Position numbers and translations under genes: made by a program. Positions 6,229-13,553 of a stretch of DNA of 25,580 nt are shown here, one piece after another. Position 1 is the stretch's first letter. The number at the start of each line of letters is the position of its first letter. The stretch spans positions 1 through 25,580 of the forward strand of contig PCVQ01000010.1 of the NCBI GenBank assembly GCA_002796025.1. The letters run 5' to 3'. Origin of the DNA: Candidatus Peregrinibacteria bacterium CG11_big_fil_rev_8_21_14_0_20_46_8. Its GTDB lineage: Bacteria; Patescibacteriota; Gracilibacteria; UBA1369; UM-FILTER-53-11. The notes below the pieces were generated by a model. That model searched no databases. It saw nothing but the letters and a program-made list of their open reading frames with translations, and had not been told where the DNA came from.

Positions 6229-7020
6229 ATGGACTTCCCACTCGTTGTAAAAATTAAGAAGATAAAGCAAGAGACACCGCAGACAAAGTCGTTTGTCTTT
6301 GAGTATCCAAAGCGCGCAAAGCCGGGCCAGTTTGTAAATATCTGGCTGCCCGGGGTGAATGAGCGTCCGATGAGCATCTCTTTTGATGACGGGAAAAATT
6401 ACACGCTCGCTATTGCTGCTGCCGGAGAATCCACTCGCCAAATGCACGCATTGCGAGTAGAGGATAAGATTGGAATTCGCGGCCCATATGGTACGCACTA
6501 CCAGTGGAAAGACGGCCAGCGCATCGCCATGCTGCCGGGCGGGTATGGTGCCGGTCCAACGTATTGGATGGCGACACTCGCTACAAAGTGTAAGATCGAC
6601 TTTTTTCTTGGCGCCCGCGATAAATCTCTCCTCCTCTTTGCAGATAAAATTAAGAAGCTGAAGAACGTGCGCTTTTTGCCCTCGACCAATGACGGCTCGG
6701 CGGGGGTTAAAGGCTTTAATGTCGAGTGCTGGATGCAAGAAATGGAGCGTGGGGTAAAGTACGACAGCGTCATTACCATCGGTCCGGAGCTTATGATGTA
6801 TGCGGTATCTAAACAGTGCGCCAAACGCAAAGTCCCGTGCCAGCTCTCGATCGAGCGCTACATGAAGTGCGCATTCGGCATCTGCGGCAACTGCTGCGTG
6901 GATGATTTAGGCATTACCATGTGCCAGCAAGGTCCGGTGGTAGACAATACGCTGGCGGGGAAGATTGCAGAGTTTGGCCAGTATCATCGCGATGATGTGG
7001 GGCGGAAGAAGGAGTTTTAG
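6229..7020 (+). CDS. pyrK: Dihydroorotate dehydrogenase electron transfer subunit
   Basis: Partner of PyrD; carries FAD and a [2Fe-2S] cluster and reduces NAD+. The 263-aa chain has the ferredoxin-reductase layout: FAD motif RPMSIS (46-51), GPYG (85-88), the nucleotide-binding loop PGGYGAGPT (103-111) and a C-terminal cysteine cluster (Cys214, Cys219, Cys222, Cys232, with an extra Cys223) in the form Cx4Cx2C...C followed by QQGPV. An earlier ATG at 6184 would overlap pyrD by 29 nt and add a low-complexity Ser/Pro stretch; I prefer ATG 6229, where homology begins. By eye the 'ERYMKCxxGICGNC' signature recalls archaeal PyrK more than the Bacillus protein; this needs a phylogeny. Probably co-transcribed with pyrD. 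Confidence 0.93.
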   Translation: MDFPLVVKIKKIKQETPQTKSFVFEYPKRAKPGQFVNIWLPGVNERPMSISFDDGKNYTLAIAAAGESTRQMHALRVEDKIGIRGPYGTHYQWKDGQRIAMLPGGYGAGPTYWMATLATKCKIDFFLGARDKSLLLFADKIKKLKNVRFLPSTNDGSAGVKGFNVECWMQEMERGVKYDSVITIGPELMMYAVSKQCAKRKVPCQLSIERYMKCAFGICGNCCVDDLGITMCQQGPVVDNTLAGKIAEFGQYHRDDVGRKKEF

Positions 7021-7043
7021 TGTTAAACCCGCAAATTTAAAGC

Positions 7044-7085
7044 TTGCAGCGCCCAATGCTTTGGGGTAATATTAGGGTGTAATAT
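7044..7085 (+). promoter_or_regulatory. Promoter and possible operator of the vapBC-like pair
   Basis: TTGCAG (7044-7049) and TAATAT (7067-7072) with a 17-nt spacer form a reasonable promoter. TAATATTA (7067-7074) is a perfect 8-bp palindrome, and a second TAATAT follows 13 nt later (7080-7085). Paired palindromes overlapping the promoter are what an autoregulating antitoxin would bind, but they are short and AT-rich. Confidence 0.4.
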
Positions 7086-7100
7086 TTTTACCTCTAGAGT

Positions 7101-7343
7101 ATGAAAAATACCGATCCCAGGAAGAAGACAAATTATATGATAAACACGCGCATTTTGATGCAATTTAATGCGCTAGTGCCTCCCAGAAAAAGAAGCGATG
7201 CTGTGAATGAAGCTCTTGAAGAGTGGATGATTCAGCGCGGGCGAGAATTAGCTTCGAAAGCAATTGATGAATTTCGCATAAAGAATAAGTTGAAAATGAG
7301 CGATGCCGAAATCCGTAAAGCGATTAACTATGGCAGAGAATAA
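7101..7343 (+). CDS. Antitoxin-like protein of a VapBC-type pair
   Basis: An 80-aa basic protein directly before and overlapping a PIN-domain toxin gene. The N-terminal part (KKTNYMINTRILMQFNAL, then KRSDAVNEALEEWMIQRG) has the strand-helix-helix pattern of a ribbon-helix-helix DNA-binding domain; the C-terminal helical tail (residues 50-80) is the part that would wrap around the toxin. Assignment rests on size, pattern and position rather than a diagnostic motif. The stop lies 14 nt inside the toxin gene, the usual translational coupling. The pair sits between pyrK and pyrE in an otherwise metabolic run and has a promoter candidate at 7044-7072. Confidence 0.6.
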   Translation: MKNTDPRKKTNYMINTRILMQFNALVPPRKRSDAVNEALEEWMIQRGRELASKAIDEFRIKNKLKMSDAEIRKAINYGRE

Positions 7344-7761
7344 GGCTTTATATGTGTTGGATGCTTCAGTAATTCTAAAATGGTTTCTCGAAGAAACTGA
7401 AAATCGCGAGCAAGCGGTTCGTTTAAAAGATGAATATATAGATGGGGATATAAAAATTTCCATTCCTTTTTATGCATATAGTGAAATTTTAAATACGCTC
7501 GGAAGACTTGTATCCAAACCTAAGGCAATAAGTGCGCTGAGTTTTTTATATAATTTAAGATTCGTTGAGTACGAAATATCTTACGCACATGCTCATTTTG
7601 CAATCGATATAATGAATCACTATCAAGCTGTTTCTTTTTATGATGCCGGATATCATGCACTTGCACTAGATCAAAATATAACTTTGATAACTGCCGATAA
7701 AAAGTATTATCAAAAAGTTAAAAAGCGCGGAAATATTGTTTTTTTGGGTGATTACAAGTAG
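7330..7761 (+). CDS. PIN-domain ribonuclease toxin, VapC-type
   Basis: A 143-aa PIN-domain protein, the fold of VapC toxins that cut tRNA or rRNA using Mg2+. The four acidic residues are in the expected order: Asp11 in VLDASVILKWF, Glu52 in AYSEIL, Asp105 in FYDAGYHALAL, and Asp123 in LITADKKYY. Translation most likely starts at ATG 7330 (MAENKALYVLDAS), giving a 14-nt overlap with the antitoxin; an upstream start at 7303 would add nine residues with no PIN homology. Only 11 nt separate its stop from pyrE, so read-through from the toxin promoter would transcribe pyrE and pyrF. The gene looks intact. Confidence 0.87.
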   Translation: MAENKALYVLDASVILKWFLEETENREQAVRLKDEYIDGDIKISIPFYAYSEILNTLGRLVSKPKAISALSFLYNLRFVEYEISYAHAHFAIDIMNHYQAVSFYDAGYHALALDQNITLITADKKYYQKVKKRGNIVFLGDYK

Positions 7762-7772
7762 ATTTGCCTTCG

Positions 7773-8438
7773 ATGCAGCAGTATAAACAAGACTTCATCG
7801 AGTTTGTGGTCAAGGCCGGGGCCCTCAAGTTCGGCTCATTTACACTGAAGAGTGGCCGCCAGGCGCCGTGGTTTTTTAATGCCGGTTCATTCGATACCGG
7901 TGAGAAGCTAGCAAAACTTGGAGAGTACTATGCGGCCGCAGCGCTCGAGAGCGGCGTAGATTTTGATGTTCTGTTCGGGCCTGCCTATAAAGGCATTCCG
8001 CTTGCAGTTGCAACGGTCATTGCATTGCAGCACAAAGGGAAAAATTATGGATATGCTTTTAACCGCAAAGAAAAAAAGGAGTACGGTATGAAAGATCCGA
8101 TTATCGGCGCGAAGTTGAGCGAGGGCACACGTGTCATCCTCATTGACGATGTTATTACCGCCGGTACCGCAATCCGGGAAAGCGTGGAAATTTTTAAAGA
8201 AAATGGAAATCCCAATCTCGCCGGAATTTTGATCTCTATTAACCGCCAAGAAAAAAACAATGACGGTATTAATGCGATTCAGGCGGTAGAAGAAGAACTT
8301 GGCTGTCCGGTAATTGCGATTGCGACTTTTGCAGAGATTATTGAGCATCTGCACGGGCGCGAAGTTGACGGCAAGGTTGTGATAGATGACGAGCAGATGA
8401 AGATTATTGAGAGATATCGGGCCGAATATGGGGTATAA
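7773..8438 (+). CDS. pyrE: Orotate phosphoribosyltransferase
   Basis: Converts orotate and PRPP to orotidine 5'-phosphate. The 221-aa protein shows LKSGRQAPWFFN (orotate-binding N-terminal region), FGPAYKGIPLA, the flexible catalytic loop RKEKKEYG (98-105) with its lysines, and the PRPP motif VILIDDVITAGTA (121-133). The frame could begin with TTG at 7764, but ATG 7773 (MQQYKQDF) is a normal start codon and matches family length. No ribosome binding site is visible. It follows the PIN toxin by 11 nt and ends 9 nt before pyrF. Confidence 0.95.
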   Translation: MQQYKQDFIEFVVKAGALKFGSFTLKSGRQAPWFFNAGSFDTGEKLAKLGEYYAAAALESGVDFDVLFGPAYKGIPLAVATVIALQHKGKNYGYAFNRKEKKEYGMKDPIIGAKLSEGTRVILIDDVITAGTAIRESVEIFKENGNPNLAGILISINRQEKNNDGINAIQAVEEELGCPVIAIATFAEIIEHLHGREVDGKVVIDDEQMKIIERYRAEYGV

Positions 8439-8439
8439 T
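8434..8439 (+). promoter_or_regulatory. Perfect -10 hexamer before pyrF
   Basis: TATAAT overlaps the pyrE stop codon and ends 8 nt before the pyrF ATG at 8448, the same geometry as other leaderless candidates here. No -35 hexamer is found at 17 nt (TTGAGA lies 21 nt upstream), so an internal promoter is possible but unproven. Confidence 0.3.
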
Positions 8440-8447
8440 GCGCGGCG

Positions 8448-9380
8448 ATGGCTCAAAAAACTCACTTTGCAGACCGGCTGATAGCGGCGATTCAGAAGAA
8501 GGGAACACCCATTTGCGTTGGCTTGGATCCGCGTTTGGAGAATATTCCTGCTCATATTACGGCCAAGGCAATGAAGGAAAAGGGAAAAACTTTTGAGGCT
8601 GCGGCACAGGCAATTTTGGAATTTAACAAAGGCATCATTGACGCCGTTCACGATGTGGTGCCTGCGGTAAAGCCGCAGTTTGCCTTTTATGCGCCGTACG
8701 GTTTTGCCGGTGTGTGGGCTTTTGAAGAGACGTGTAAATACGCGCACGAGCAAGGATTAGTAGTCATTGCCGATGCAAAGGTGAATGATATTGGCTCTAC
8801 GGCAGAGGCGTACGCGAATGCATTTTTGGGGAAAGTGGGCCTTTTCGGCGCGGAAACAGATGCGCCTTTTGTCTGCGATGCTTTAACGGTAAATCCATAT
8901 TTGGGTACCGATGGTGTTAAACCCTTTATCGATGTTTGTAAAAAGCAGGGGAGCGGTATTTTTATCTTAGTAAAGACGAGCAATCCTTCTTCCGGGGATT
9001 TGCAAGATCAAATTGTATGCGAACAAAAGTTGCCGGCCTATGAACTTATGGGACACTTTGTAGATTCGTGGGGCGCGGATGAAATCGGCAAGAGCGGGTA
9101 TTCTTCTATTGGTGCGGTAGTTGGCGCGACCTATCCAAGCCAAGCTGCAGCGCTGCGCAAACTTATGCCGCAGACTGTTTTTTTGGTGCCGGGCTATGGT
9201 GCGCAAGGTGGCGGGGCGGAAGATGTGAAGCCATGCTTTAATTCTGATGGGCTTGGGGCGATTGTGAATTCTTCGCGCGGAATTATCTTTGCATGGGAGA
9301 AAGAGGGGGATGAGAAGAAATTTGCCGAGGCCGCGCGCAACGCGGTTGAGGATATGAAACAAGATTTATATGCGATTTAG
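8448..9380 (+). CDS. pyrF: Orotidine 5'-phosphate decarboxylase, type 2
   Basis: Performs the last step, decarboxylation of OMP to UMP. At 310 aa it is longer than type 1 enzymes and matches the type 2 subfamily. CVGLDPR (23-29), VKPQFAFY (74-81), the catalytic DAKVNDIGST (109-118, Lys111 and Asp114) and LVKTSNPSS are visible. The family more often reads DAKRGDIG at the catalytic stretch; the Lys and Asp are kept, so activity is expected. The last 11 nt overlap the start of the SLH protein gene, suggesting translational coupling. Confidence 0.93.
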   Translation: MAQKTHFADRLIAAIQKKGTPICVGLDPRLENIPAHITAKAMKEKGKTFEAAAQAILEFNKGIIDAVHDVVPAVKPQFAFYAPYGFAGVWAFEETCKYAHEQGLVVIADAKVNDIGSTAEAYANAFLGKVGLFGAETDAPFVCDALTVNPYLGTDGVKPFIDVCKKQGSGIFILVKTSNPSSGDLQDQIVCEQKLPAYELMGHFVDSWGADEIGKSGYSSIGAVVGATYPSQAAALRKLMPQTVFLVPGYGAQGGGAEDVKPCFNSDGLGAIVNSSRGIIFAWEKEGDEKKFAEAARNAVEDMKQDLYAI

Positions 9381-10434
9381 TTTTTTTCCAAAAAATCTTA
9401 GCTTGATTGTAAGCGTAATTTTAATTGCAACGCCGTTCTTTGCGCATGCGCAATCTGCACAAGGATCAGTCTTTCCTGACATCGCAACGACGTACAAATA
9501 CTATCCCGCGATAGAGTATTTGAAGAACAACAATATTGTTGCCGGCTATCCGGATGGAACGTACCGCCCGAGCCGCGCCATTAATCGTGCGGAATTTTTG
9601 GCGATTGTGTTGAAGTCGCAGGGATTTACAAAGAGCGATGAAAAAAATTGCTTTCCCGATGTGCGCGAAGAATGGTTTGCGGACGATGTCTGCTTTGCCC
9701 TGAAGAATAAGTATGTGAGCGGGCATCCCGACGGTTTTTTTCGTCCTGCCGAGAATATTAATTTTGTTGAGGCGGCAACTATTTTAACGCGCGCCTATAA
9801 GTATCCGGTTGATGCGCGGAATAATGAGCGCTGGTACCACAAATTTGTAACAGCGCTTGAGGCGACGCGCGCCGTTCCCCGCGAAATTACTTCGTTTAAT
9901 CATCTTGTTACGCGCGGCGGGATGGCAGAGATGATTTGGAGAATTCAGGCCCGCGTTGCAGGCAAAAGTTTCATGACATATACGACGCTGCGGAGAATTG
10001 AGCGGGGAGAAGATCCCGCAACTGAGCCGAATTTTGAAGCGCAGCTCGCGGATTATTTGCAGCAAAATGACATAGAGCTCACAGCAAGCGAGCGGCTAGA
10101 AGAAGTTGACGAGCAAACCGTGCACGAAATAAAGGCCCTGGCCACCATGTATATTTTGCATTTCTTGGAGTTGCACGGCGAAGACGCACTTCCGAGTCAT
10201 TACGATTTATTGTTGCGGAGACATCGCGGCGTTGTCTATATGATTGCGCCGTTTGCACAAAAATACTTTGTCTATCCGGTACTCGACGCAGCTACGGCGC
10301 ATCTAATCGATCCGTTAGGCAATGCAACAAACCGTTTAGATTCCCGCAGCGCCCGCTTCATCCGCGACAAAGATGCGCGCTATGAATTTGATGATCGGTG
10401 GCAGCTGGAATATTTTGGGGAGAGTGAATTTTAG
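9370..10434 (+). CDS. Secreted S-layer homology (SLH) domain protein
   Basis: A 354-aa exported protein. Residues 1-27 form a signal peptide (basic start, hydrophobic core, AHA before the cleavage site). Two SLH domains follow, at about 34-82 and 95-143, each with FPD, an aromatic/acidic stretch and the signature GYPDGTYRP or GHPDGFFRP before a conserved R/E helix. SLH domains usually tie proteins non-covalently to secondary cell-wall polymers. The remaining 210 residues are unrecognised, with a partial third SLH-like segment (residues 145-195) possible. It has two cysteines in the second SLH domain (Cys94, Cys108). The gene starts inside the end of pyrF by 11 nt, so it is read with the pyrimidine genes although no metabolic link is evident. 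It converges on the lipoprotein genes with a single-base gap and no terminator. Confidence 0.88.
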   Translation: MRFSFFPKNLSLIVSVILIATPFFAHAQSAQGSVFPDIATTYKYYPAIEYLKNNNIVAGYPDGTYRPSRAINRAEFLAIVLKSQGFTKSDEKNCFPDVREEWFADDVCFALKNKYVSGHPDGFFRPAENINFVEAATILTRAYKYPVDARNNERWYHKFVTALEATRAVPREITSFNHLVTRGGMAEMIWRIQARVAGKSFMTYTTLRRIERGEDPATEPNFEAQLADYLQQNDIELTASERLEEVDEQTVHEIKALATMYILHFLELHGEDALPSHYDLLLRRHRGVVYMIAPFAQKYFVYPVLDAATAHLIDPLGNATNRLDSRSARFIRDKDARYEFDDRWQLEYFGESEF

Positions 10435-10435
10435 G

Positions 10436-10888
10436 TTATCTTTCCTCTTTCGGTGAGGCTGCGGTTACGCTTTTAACAAACTCTAGGGTTTGTTGCATAA
10501 AACGACGAAGGATGTTTTCTTTGACGGCTTTGGGCAGCGTTGGATCAACTTCATCTATCACTTGAGCTGTTCGTTTAACCGAGATAAGATCAGCACAATT
10601 TTCCGGTTTAGCAGGAGGAGGGGTTTGGGTATTTCTTGGTTTTAAAATAGGGGCAACTGCAGCATTAATGCTCTTTTCCATACACTGCATATAAGCAGAT
10701 TGTGTTTGGAAGACAAGTATTCTTGCAATTACATCGGCCGCAGCATCATCACATTCTTGGCGTTCGCCCCAGCTTTCGGGACAATTTGCAAGTGATGTTT
10801 GAGGACGTTCAGTGTTGGGCTGGGTGGTGGCACAAGCTGATGACAAAGCTATAAAAGTTGCTGCGGTAGGAAGAAGTCGATTTTTCAT
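10436..10888 (-). CDS. Putative lipoprotein, 150 aa, unknown function
   Basis: The N-terminus (MKNRLLPTAATFIALSSAC) is a lipoprotein-type signal with Cys19 as the likely lipidated residue; the box SSAC departs from the LAGC ideal, so plain secretion is possible. A Pro/Thr-rich linker around residues 75-90 separates two helical regions. Further cysteines occur in NCPES, ECDD, QCMEK and NCADL contexts. No family recognised. The gene follows the next lipoprotein gene by 20 nt on the same strand, so the pair is probably one transcript and may form one envelope complex. Confidence 0.7.
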   Translation of the reverse strand: MKNRLLPTAATFIALSSACATTQPNTERPQTSLANCPESWGERQECDDAAADVIARILVFQTQSAYMQCMEKSINAAVAPILKPRNTQTPPPAKPENCADLISVKRTAQVIDEVDPTLPKAVKENILRRFMQQTLEFVKSVTAASPKEER

Positions 10889-10908
10889 ATTCTGATGATG
10901 AAATTAAA

Positions 10909-11547
10909 TTATTGATTCTGTATGAGAGCCTCGTCAGCATCGTGCGTAATAGCATCAAGTATTTCAAGATGCTTACCTTCGTCGCCGCAATAACCTACAG
11001 GTTCTAAACCTCCACTTCCCAATTCAAAAATCAGATCGTTTTGTACGGCAACCTCAGTTCCTGTGATAACATCACGATGTTCACCTTCTGGCTTGGGAGG
11101 AAAAATTCTATACACACGGCGATACTGGCCGTCATCAGTTCTGCCCCCAATGATTTCAATAGCTGATGCATTTGTAAGTGGTTCAGTATTCGTACTGGTA
11201 TCTGCAACTACAAAGACCAATTTGTCGCCAACAATTTTCAGATTACTCGCTGCCTGGGCACGGCGGCCGTCAAATTCCATGATTGGCGAACGATACTCTC
11301 TTGGCGGCTGAGCCGCTTCAATTCTCTGAGAAAATGCACGATCCAGAAGATCTTTTTCTGCCGGCCTAGCCTCGGTTCCTTCAGCAAAAATCTGTGTAGC
11401 TTCTTCAAGATCTGCCTTTACTTCATCGAGTATGCGTGCGATCTGTGCCAGCTCGGCCGGTTCGCACTCCTGCGGCGGCACAACACAACCGGCAACTGGT
11501 TGTGCAAGGGTAGTAACTGTAGCTAACTTAATAAGTGTATTTCGCAT
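10909..11547 (-). CDS. Putative lipoprotein, 212 aa, unknown function
   Basis: The signal sequence ends with PVAGC, giving a lipidated Cys21, followed by VVPPQEC. Residues 27-80 are strongly helical and acidic (possible coiled coil: ELAQIARILDEVKADLEEA). The remainder alternates strand-like stretches, for example 'LKIVGDKLVFVVADT', and contains 'GGRTDDGQYRRVYRIFPP'. No family recognised. It is the first gene of a two-gene lipoprotein unit behind a strong promoter at 11578-11606. No Shine-Dalgarno sequence precedes the ATG. Confidence 0.75.
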   Translation of the reverse strand: MRNTLIKLATVTTLAQPVAGCVVPPQECEPAELAQIARILDEVKADLEEATQIFAEGTEARPAEKDLLDRAFSQRIEAAQPPREYRSPIMEFDGRRAQAASNLKIVGDKLVFVVADTSTNTEPLTNASAIEIIGGRTDDGQYRRVYRIFPPKPEGEHRDVITGTEVAVQNDLIFELGSGGLEPVGYCGDEGKHLEILDAITHDADEALIQNQ

Positions 11548-11577
11548 AAGTGAGTATTATTAATGTTCTTATTCCTA

Positions 11578-11606
11578 TCTATAATAAATATTTTATATTA
11601 TGTCAA
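11578..11606 (-). promoter_or_regulatory. Strong sigma70-type promoter of the lipoprotein pair
   Basis: TTGACA (11606-11601), 17-nt spacer, TATAGA (11583-11578). The start is expected near 11571, giving a leader of about 24 nt before the ATG at 11547. The spacer is very AT-rich. Confidence 0.7.
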
Positions 11607-11634
11607 GTATTGAATATACAATTTTGCAGTTAGA

Positions 11635-11663
11635 TTGCAAAATTGTCAGAAAACTGATATGAT
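11635..11663 (+). promoter_or_regulatory. Promoter of the ATPase gene (leaderless)
   Basis: TTGCAA (11635-11640), 17-nt spacer, TATGAT (11658-11663), ending 6 nt before the ATG at 11670. It lies back to back with the lipoprotein promoter. Confidence 0.55.
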
Positions 11664-11669
11664 TAACCC

Positions 11670-12839
11670 ATGTATTATTCAAGAGAGGTAGCTCATCAGA
11701 TTGAGAAACTGAGAAAAGGTTTTCCGGTTATTTCCGTGATAGGGCCGCGGCAATCGGGGAAAACTACTTTTTTGCAGCATTATTTTAAACATTATTCGTA
11801 CTTTAATCTTGAAAATCCTCAAACACGGGATCTTATTGAGCAAGATCCTCAGCAGTTTATTACACTGAATCCTAAAAACATTATTATCGATGAGGTACAG
11901 CGTCTGCCGGATCTTTTGTCGTATATACAAGTTCACGTAGATAAACAGCAAGAGATGGGTTCGATTGTTATTAGCGGCTCACAAAATTTGCTTATTTCTG
12001 AAAAAATATCACAGTCACTTGCGGGACGTGCTGCGTATCAGAACATCTTTCCGTTCAGTTTGAGTGAGCTGCAAATGCATGGATTGGCCCTGCCCGGCCA
12101 TCTTGATCAAATGCTCAAGGGATTTTATCCCGCAGTGTATACCCGCGAGATCGAGCCGAATGAATTTTATAATCAATATATTGTAACCTATGTTGACCGC
12201 GATGCCCGCCTTATTAAAAATATTCAAAATCTTTCACAGTTCCAAAAATTTATGCGTTTACTTGCCGGCAGGGTTGGGCAAATTGTGAATATTTCATCGC
12301 TTGCAAATGATACCGGCGTTGCCCCAAATACCGCTGAGGATTGGATATCGATTCTTGAAGCGAGTTATATTGTGTACCGGCTGCATCCGTATTATAAGAA
12401 TATCGGTAAGCGCCTTATTAAATCGCCGAAAGTATATTTTTACGATACCGGATTGCTGTGCGCACTATTGAATGTTGTCGAACCGCAAGAGCTGGCAACG
12501 CACTTTCTTATTGGAGGAATTTTTGAAAATTTTATTATCTCGGAATTTAAGAAAGAGTTGAGCGCGAGAGGTCTGCCGGTTCCATTGTATTTTTATCGTG
12601 ATCAGCAAGGGCGTGAGATTGATCTTATTTTTGAAAGTAAAACAAAGCTGATTCCGGTTGAGATTAAATCATCCTCTACATTTAATCGTACCTTTTTTGA
12701 TGCCTTCACGTATTGGAGAAAAAATATTCAGGCAGAAATTTCGGGGTATGTCATATATTCGGGCTTAGATTCACAAAAGGTTGGAGAAGATAATCTTCTC
12801 GCCTGGAATAAGCTTGATACGCTTATAGATCATTTATAG
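11670..12839 (+). CDS. AAA-type ATPase with C-terminal DUF4143 domain
   Basis: A 389-aa member of the common AAA/DUF4143 family. The N-terminal ATPase part has the P-loop GPRQSGKTT (25-33), Walker B IIIDEVQ (Asp74, Glu75) and the sensor stretch VISGSQN. The C-terminal part has 'REIDLIFES' and 'IPVEIKSS', an E/D...ExK pattern like that of PD-(D/E)xK nucleases. Members are widespread, often isolated, and their role is not settled; toxin-like, defence-related and mobile-element associations have all been suggested. It stands alone here, between lipoprotein and thiol-relay genes, with its own promoter, and overlaps the end of the convergent ccdA-like gene by 17 nt. It appears intact. Confidence 0.9.
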   Translation: MYYSREVAHQIEKLRKGFPVISVIGPRQSGKTTFLQHYFKHYSYFNLENPQTRDLIEQDPQQFITLNPKNIIIDEVQRLPDLLSYIQVHVDKQQEMGSIVISGSQNLLISEKISQSLAGRAAYQNIFPFSLSELQMHGLALPGHLDQMLKGFYPAVYTREIEPNEFYNQYIVTYVDRDARLIKNIQNLSQFQKFMRLLAGRVGQIVNISSLANDTGVAPNTAEDWISILEASYIVYRLHPYYKNIGKRLIKSPKVYFYDTGLLCALLNVVEPQELATHFLIGGIFENFIISEFKKELSARGLPVPLYFYRDQQGREIDLIFESKTKLIPVEIKSSSTFNRTFFDAFTYWRKNIQAEISGYVIYSGLDSQKVGEDNLLAWNKLDTLIDHL

Positions 12840-13551
12840 AATTGGATATCGATTGTTCGAGCTCGAATGCTCCTACGTATCCGCGTTCAATTAATGCACT
12901 TTCGATTTTTTTATCGAAGCCGGTTATAACGGCAATTCCGGTGATAATCAGAAGAATTGCCAAACTTCTTTTAAACCAGCCTTTTGGATTCGATGTCCCG
13001 CGGAATTTCGAGGCTATTTTTCTGCCGCCATAGCCGATTGCCAGCAGTGGTATGCTCATTCCAATTGCATATATTGCTAAGTTGATTACAGTCAGTCCAA
13101 GACTTTTCGGTAAAACAATGGCAAGAATAAGGAGGTATGTTGGCGAGCACGTGGTAAAAACCGGTCCAAGCGAGGCACCAAGCAATATGGCTCCTGTGGT
13201 CCCGGAGGTTTGGCTGCTTTTGGTCATGAGCTTATCGCTTTTGTACAACTTAAGTTTGAAAGCGATTTGAGTCCATTGATCTGGGAAGAGCATTATTAAA
13301 CCGATGATTGTAATGAGGCCTCCGGAAACAAATTTCCAGAATTCCTGGGGTATACCAATAAGGGCCGTGGTGGCCTTGAGAAGCAGGGTGAAGATGATTA
13401 CGGAAACTCCCAGCGAGAGCACTATAATCAGCGGCCGCAATGCATTCTTCTCACCTACGCTGCCTCCGATGATAACCGGCAAGAGAGAAAGGACGCAGGG
13501 TGCTAAGACGGTTAGCACCCCCGCCAAAAATGATGGTATGAATAGCTCCAT
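12823..13551 (-). CDS. CcdA/DsbD-type membrane thiol:disulphide transporter
   Basis: A 242-aa integral membrane protein with about six hydrophobic helices, the size of CcdA. It keeps the two cysteines that carry electrons across the membrane: Cys19 in LAPCVLSLLP (first helix) and Cys135 in VFTTCSPTYLL (start of the fourth). The family takes electrons from cytoplasmic thioredoxin and hands them to extracytoplasmic thiol proteins. The gene starts 2 nt after the stop of the thioredoxin-like lipoprotein gene, so the two are one unit, and the lipoprotein is the natural acceptor. The final helix is followed by a short acidic, polar tail. Confidence 0.88.
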   Translation of the reverse strand: MELFIPSFLAGVLTVLAPCVLSLLPVIIGGSVGEKNALRPLIIVLSLGVSVIIFTLLLKATTALIGIPQEFWKFVSGGLITIIGLIMLFPDQWTQIAFKLKLYKSDKLMTKSSQTSGTTGAILLGASLGPVFTTCSPTYLLILAIVLPKSLGLTVINLAIYAIGMSIPLLAIGYGGRKIASKFRGTSNPKGWFKRSLAILLIITGIAVITGFDKKIESALIERGYVGAFELEQSISNSINDL

Positions 13552-13553
13552 AT

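Noticed and set aside
7908..8753. 281-codon open frame on the minus strand across pyrE and pyrF
   Set aside because: It is the shadow of two unambiguous genes; its translation is rich in Cys, Arg, Asn and Phe without any motif, and nothing suggests a second coding strand.
12784..12800. Perfect hairpin GAGAAGA-TAA-TCTTCTC, considered as a ccdA terminator
   Set aside because: It lies inside the ATPase coding sequence and on the minus strand is followed only by a weak, delayed T run; more likely a codon-level coincidence.
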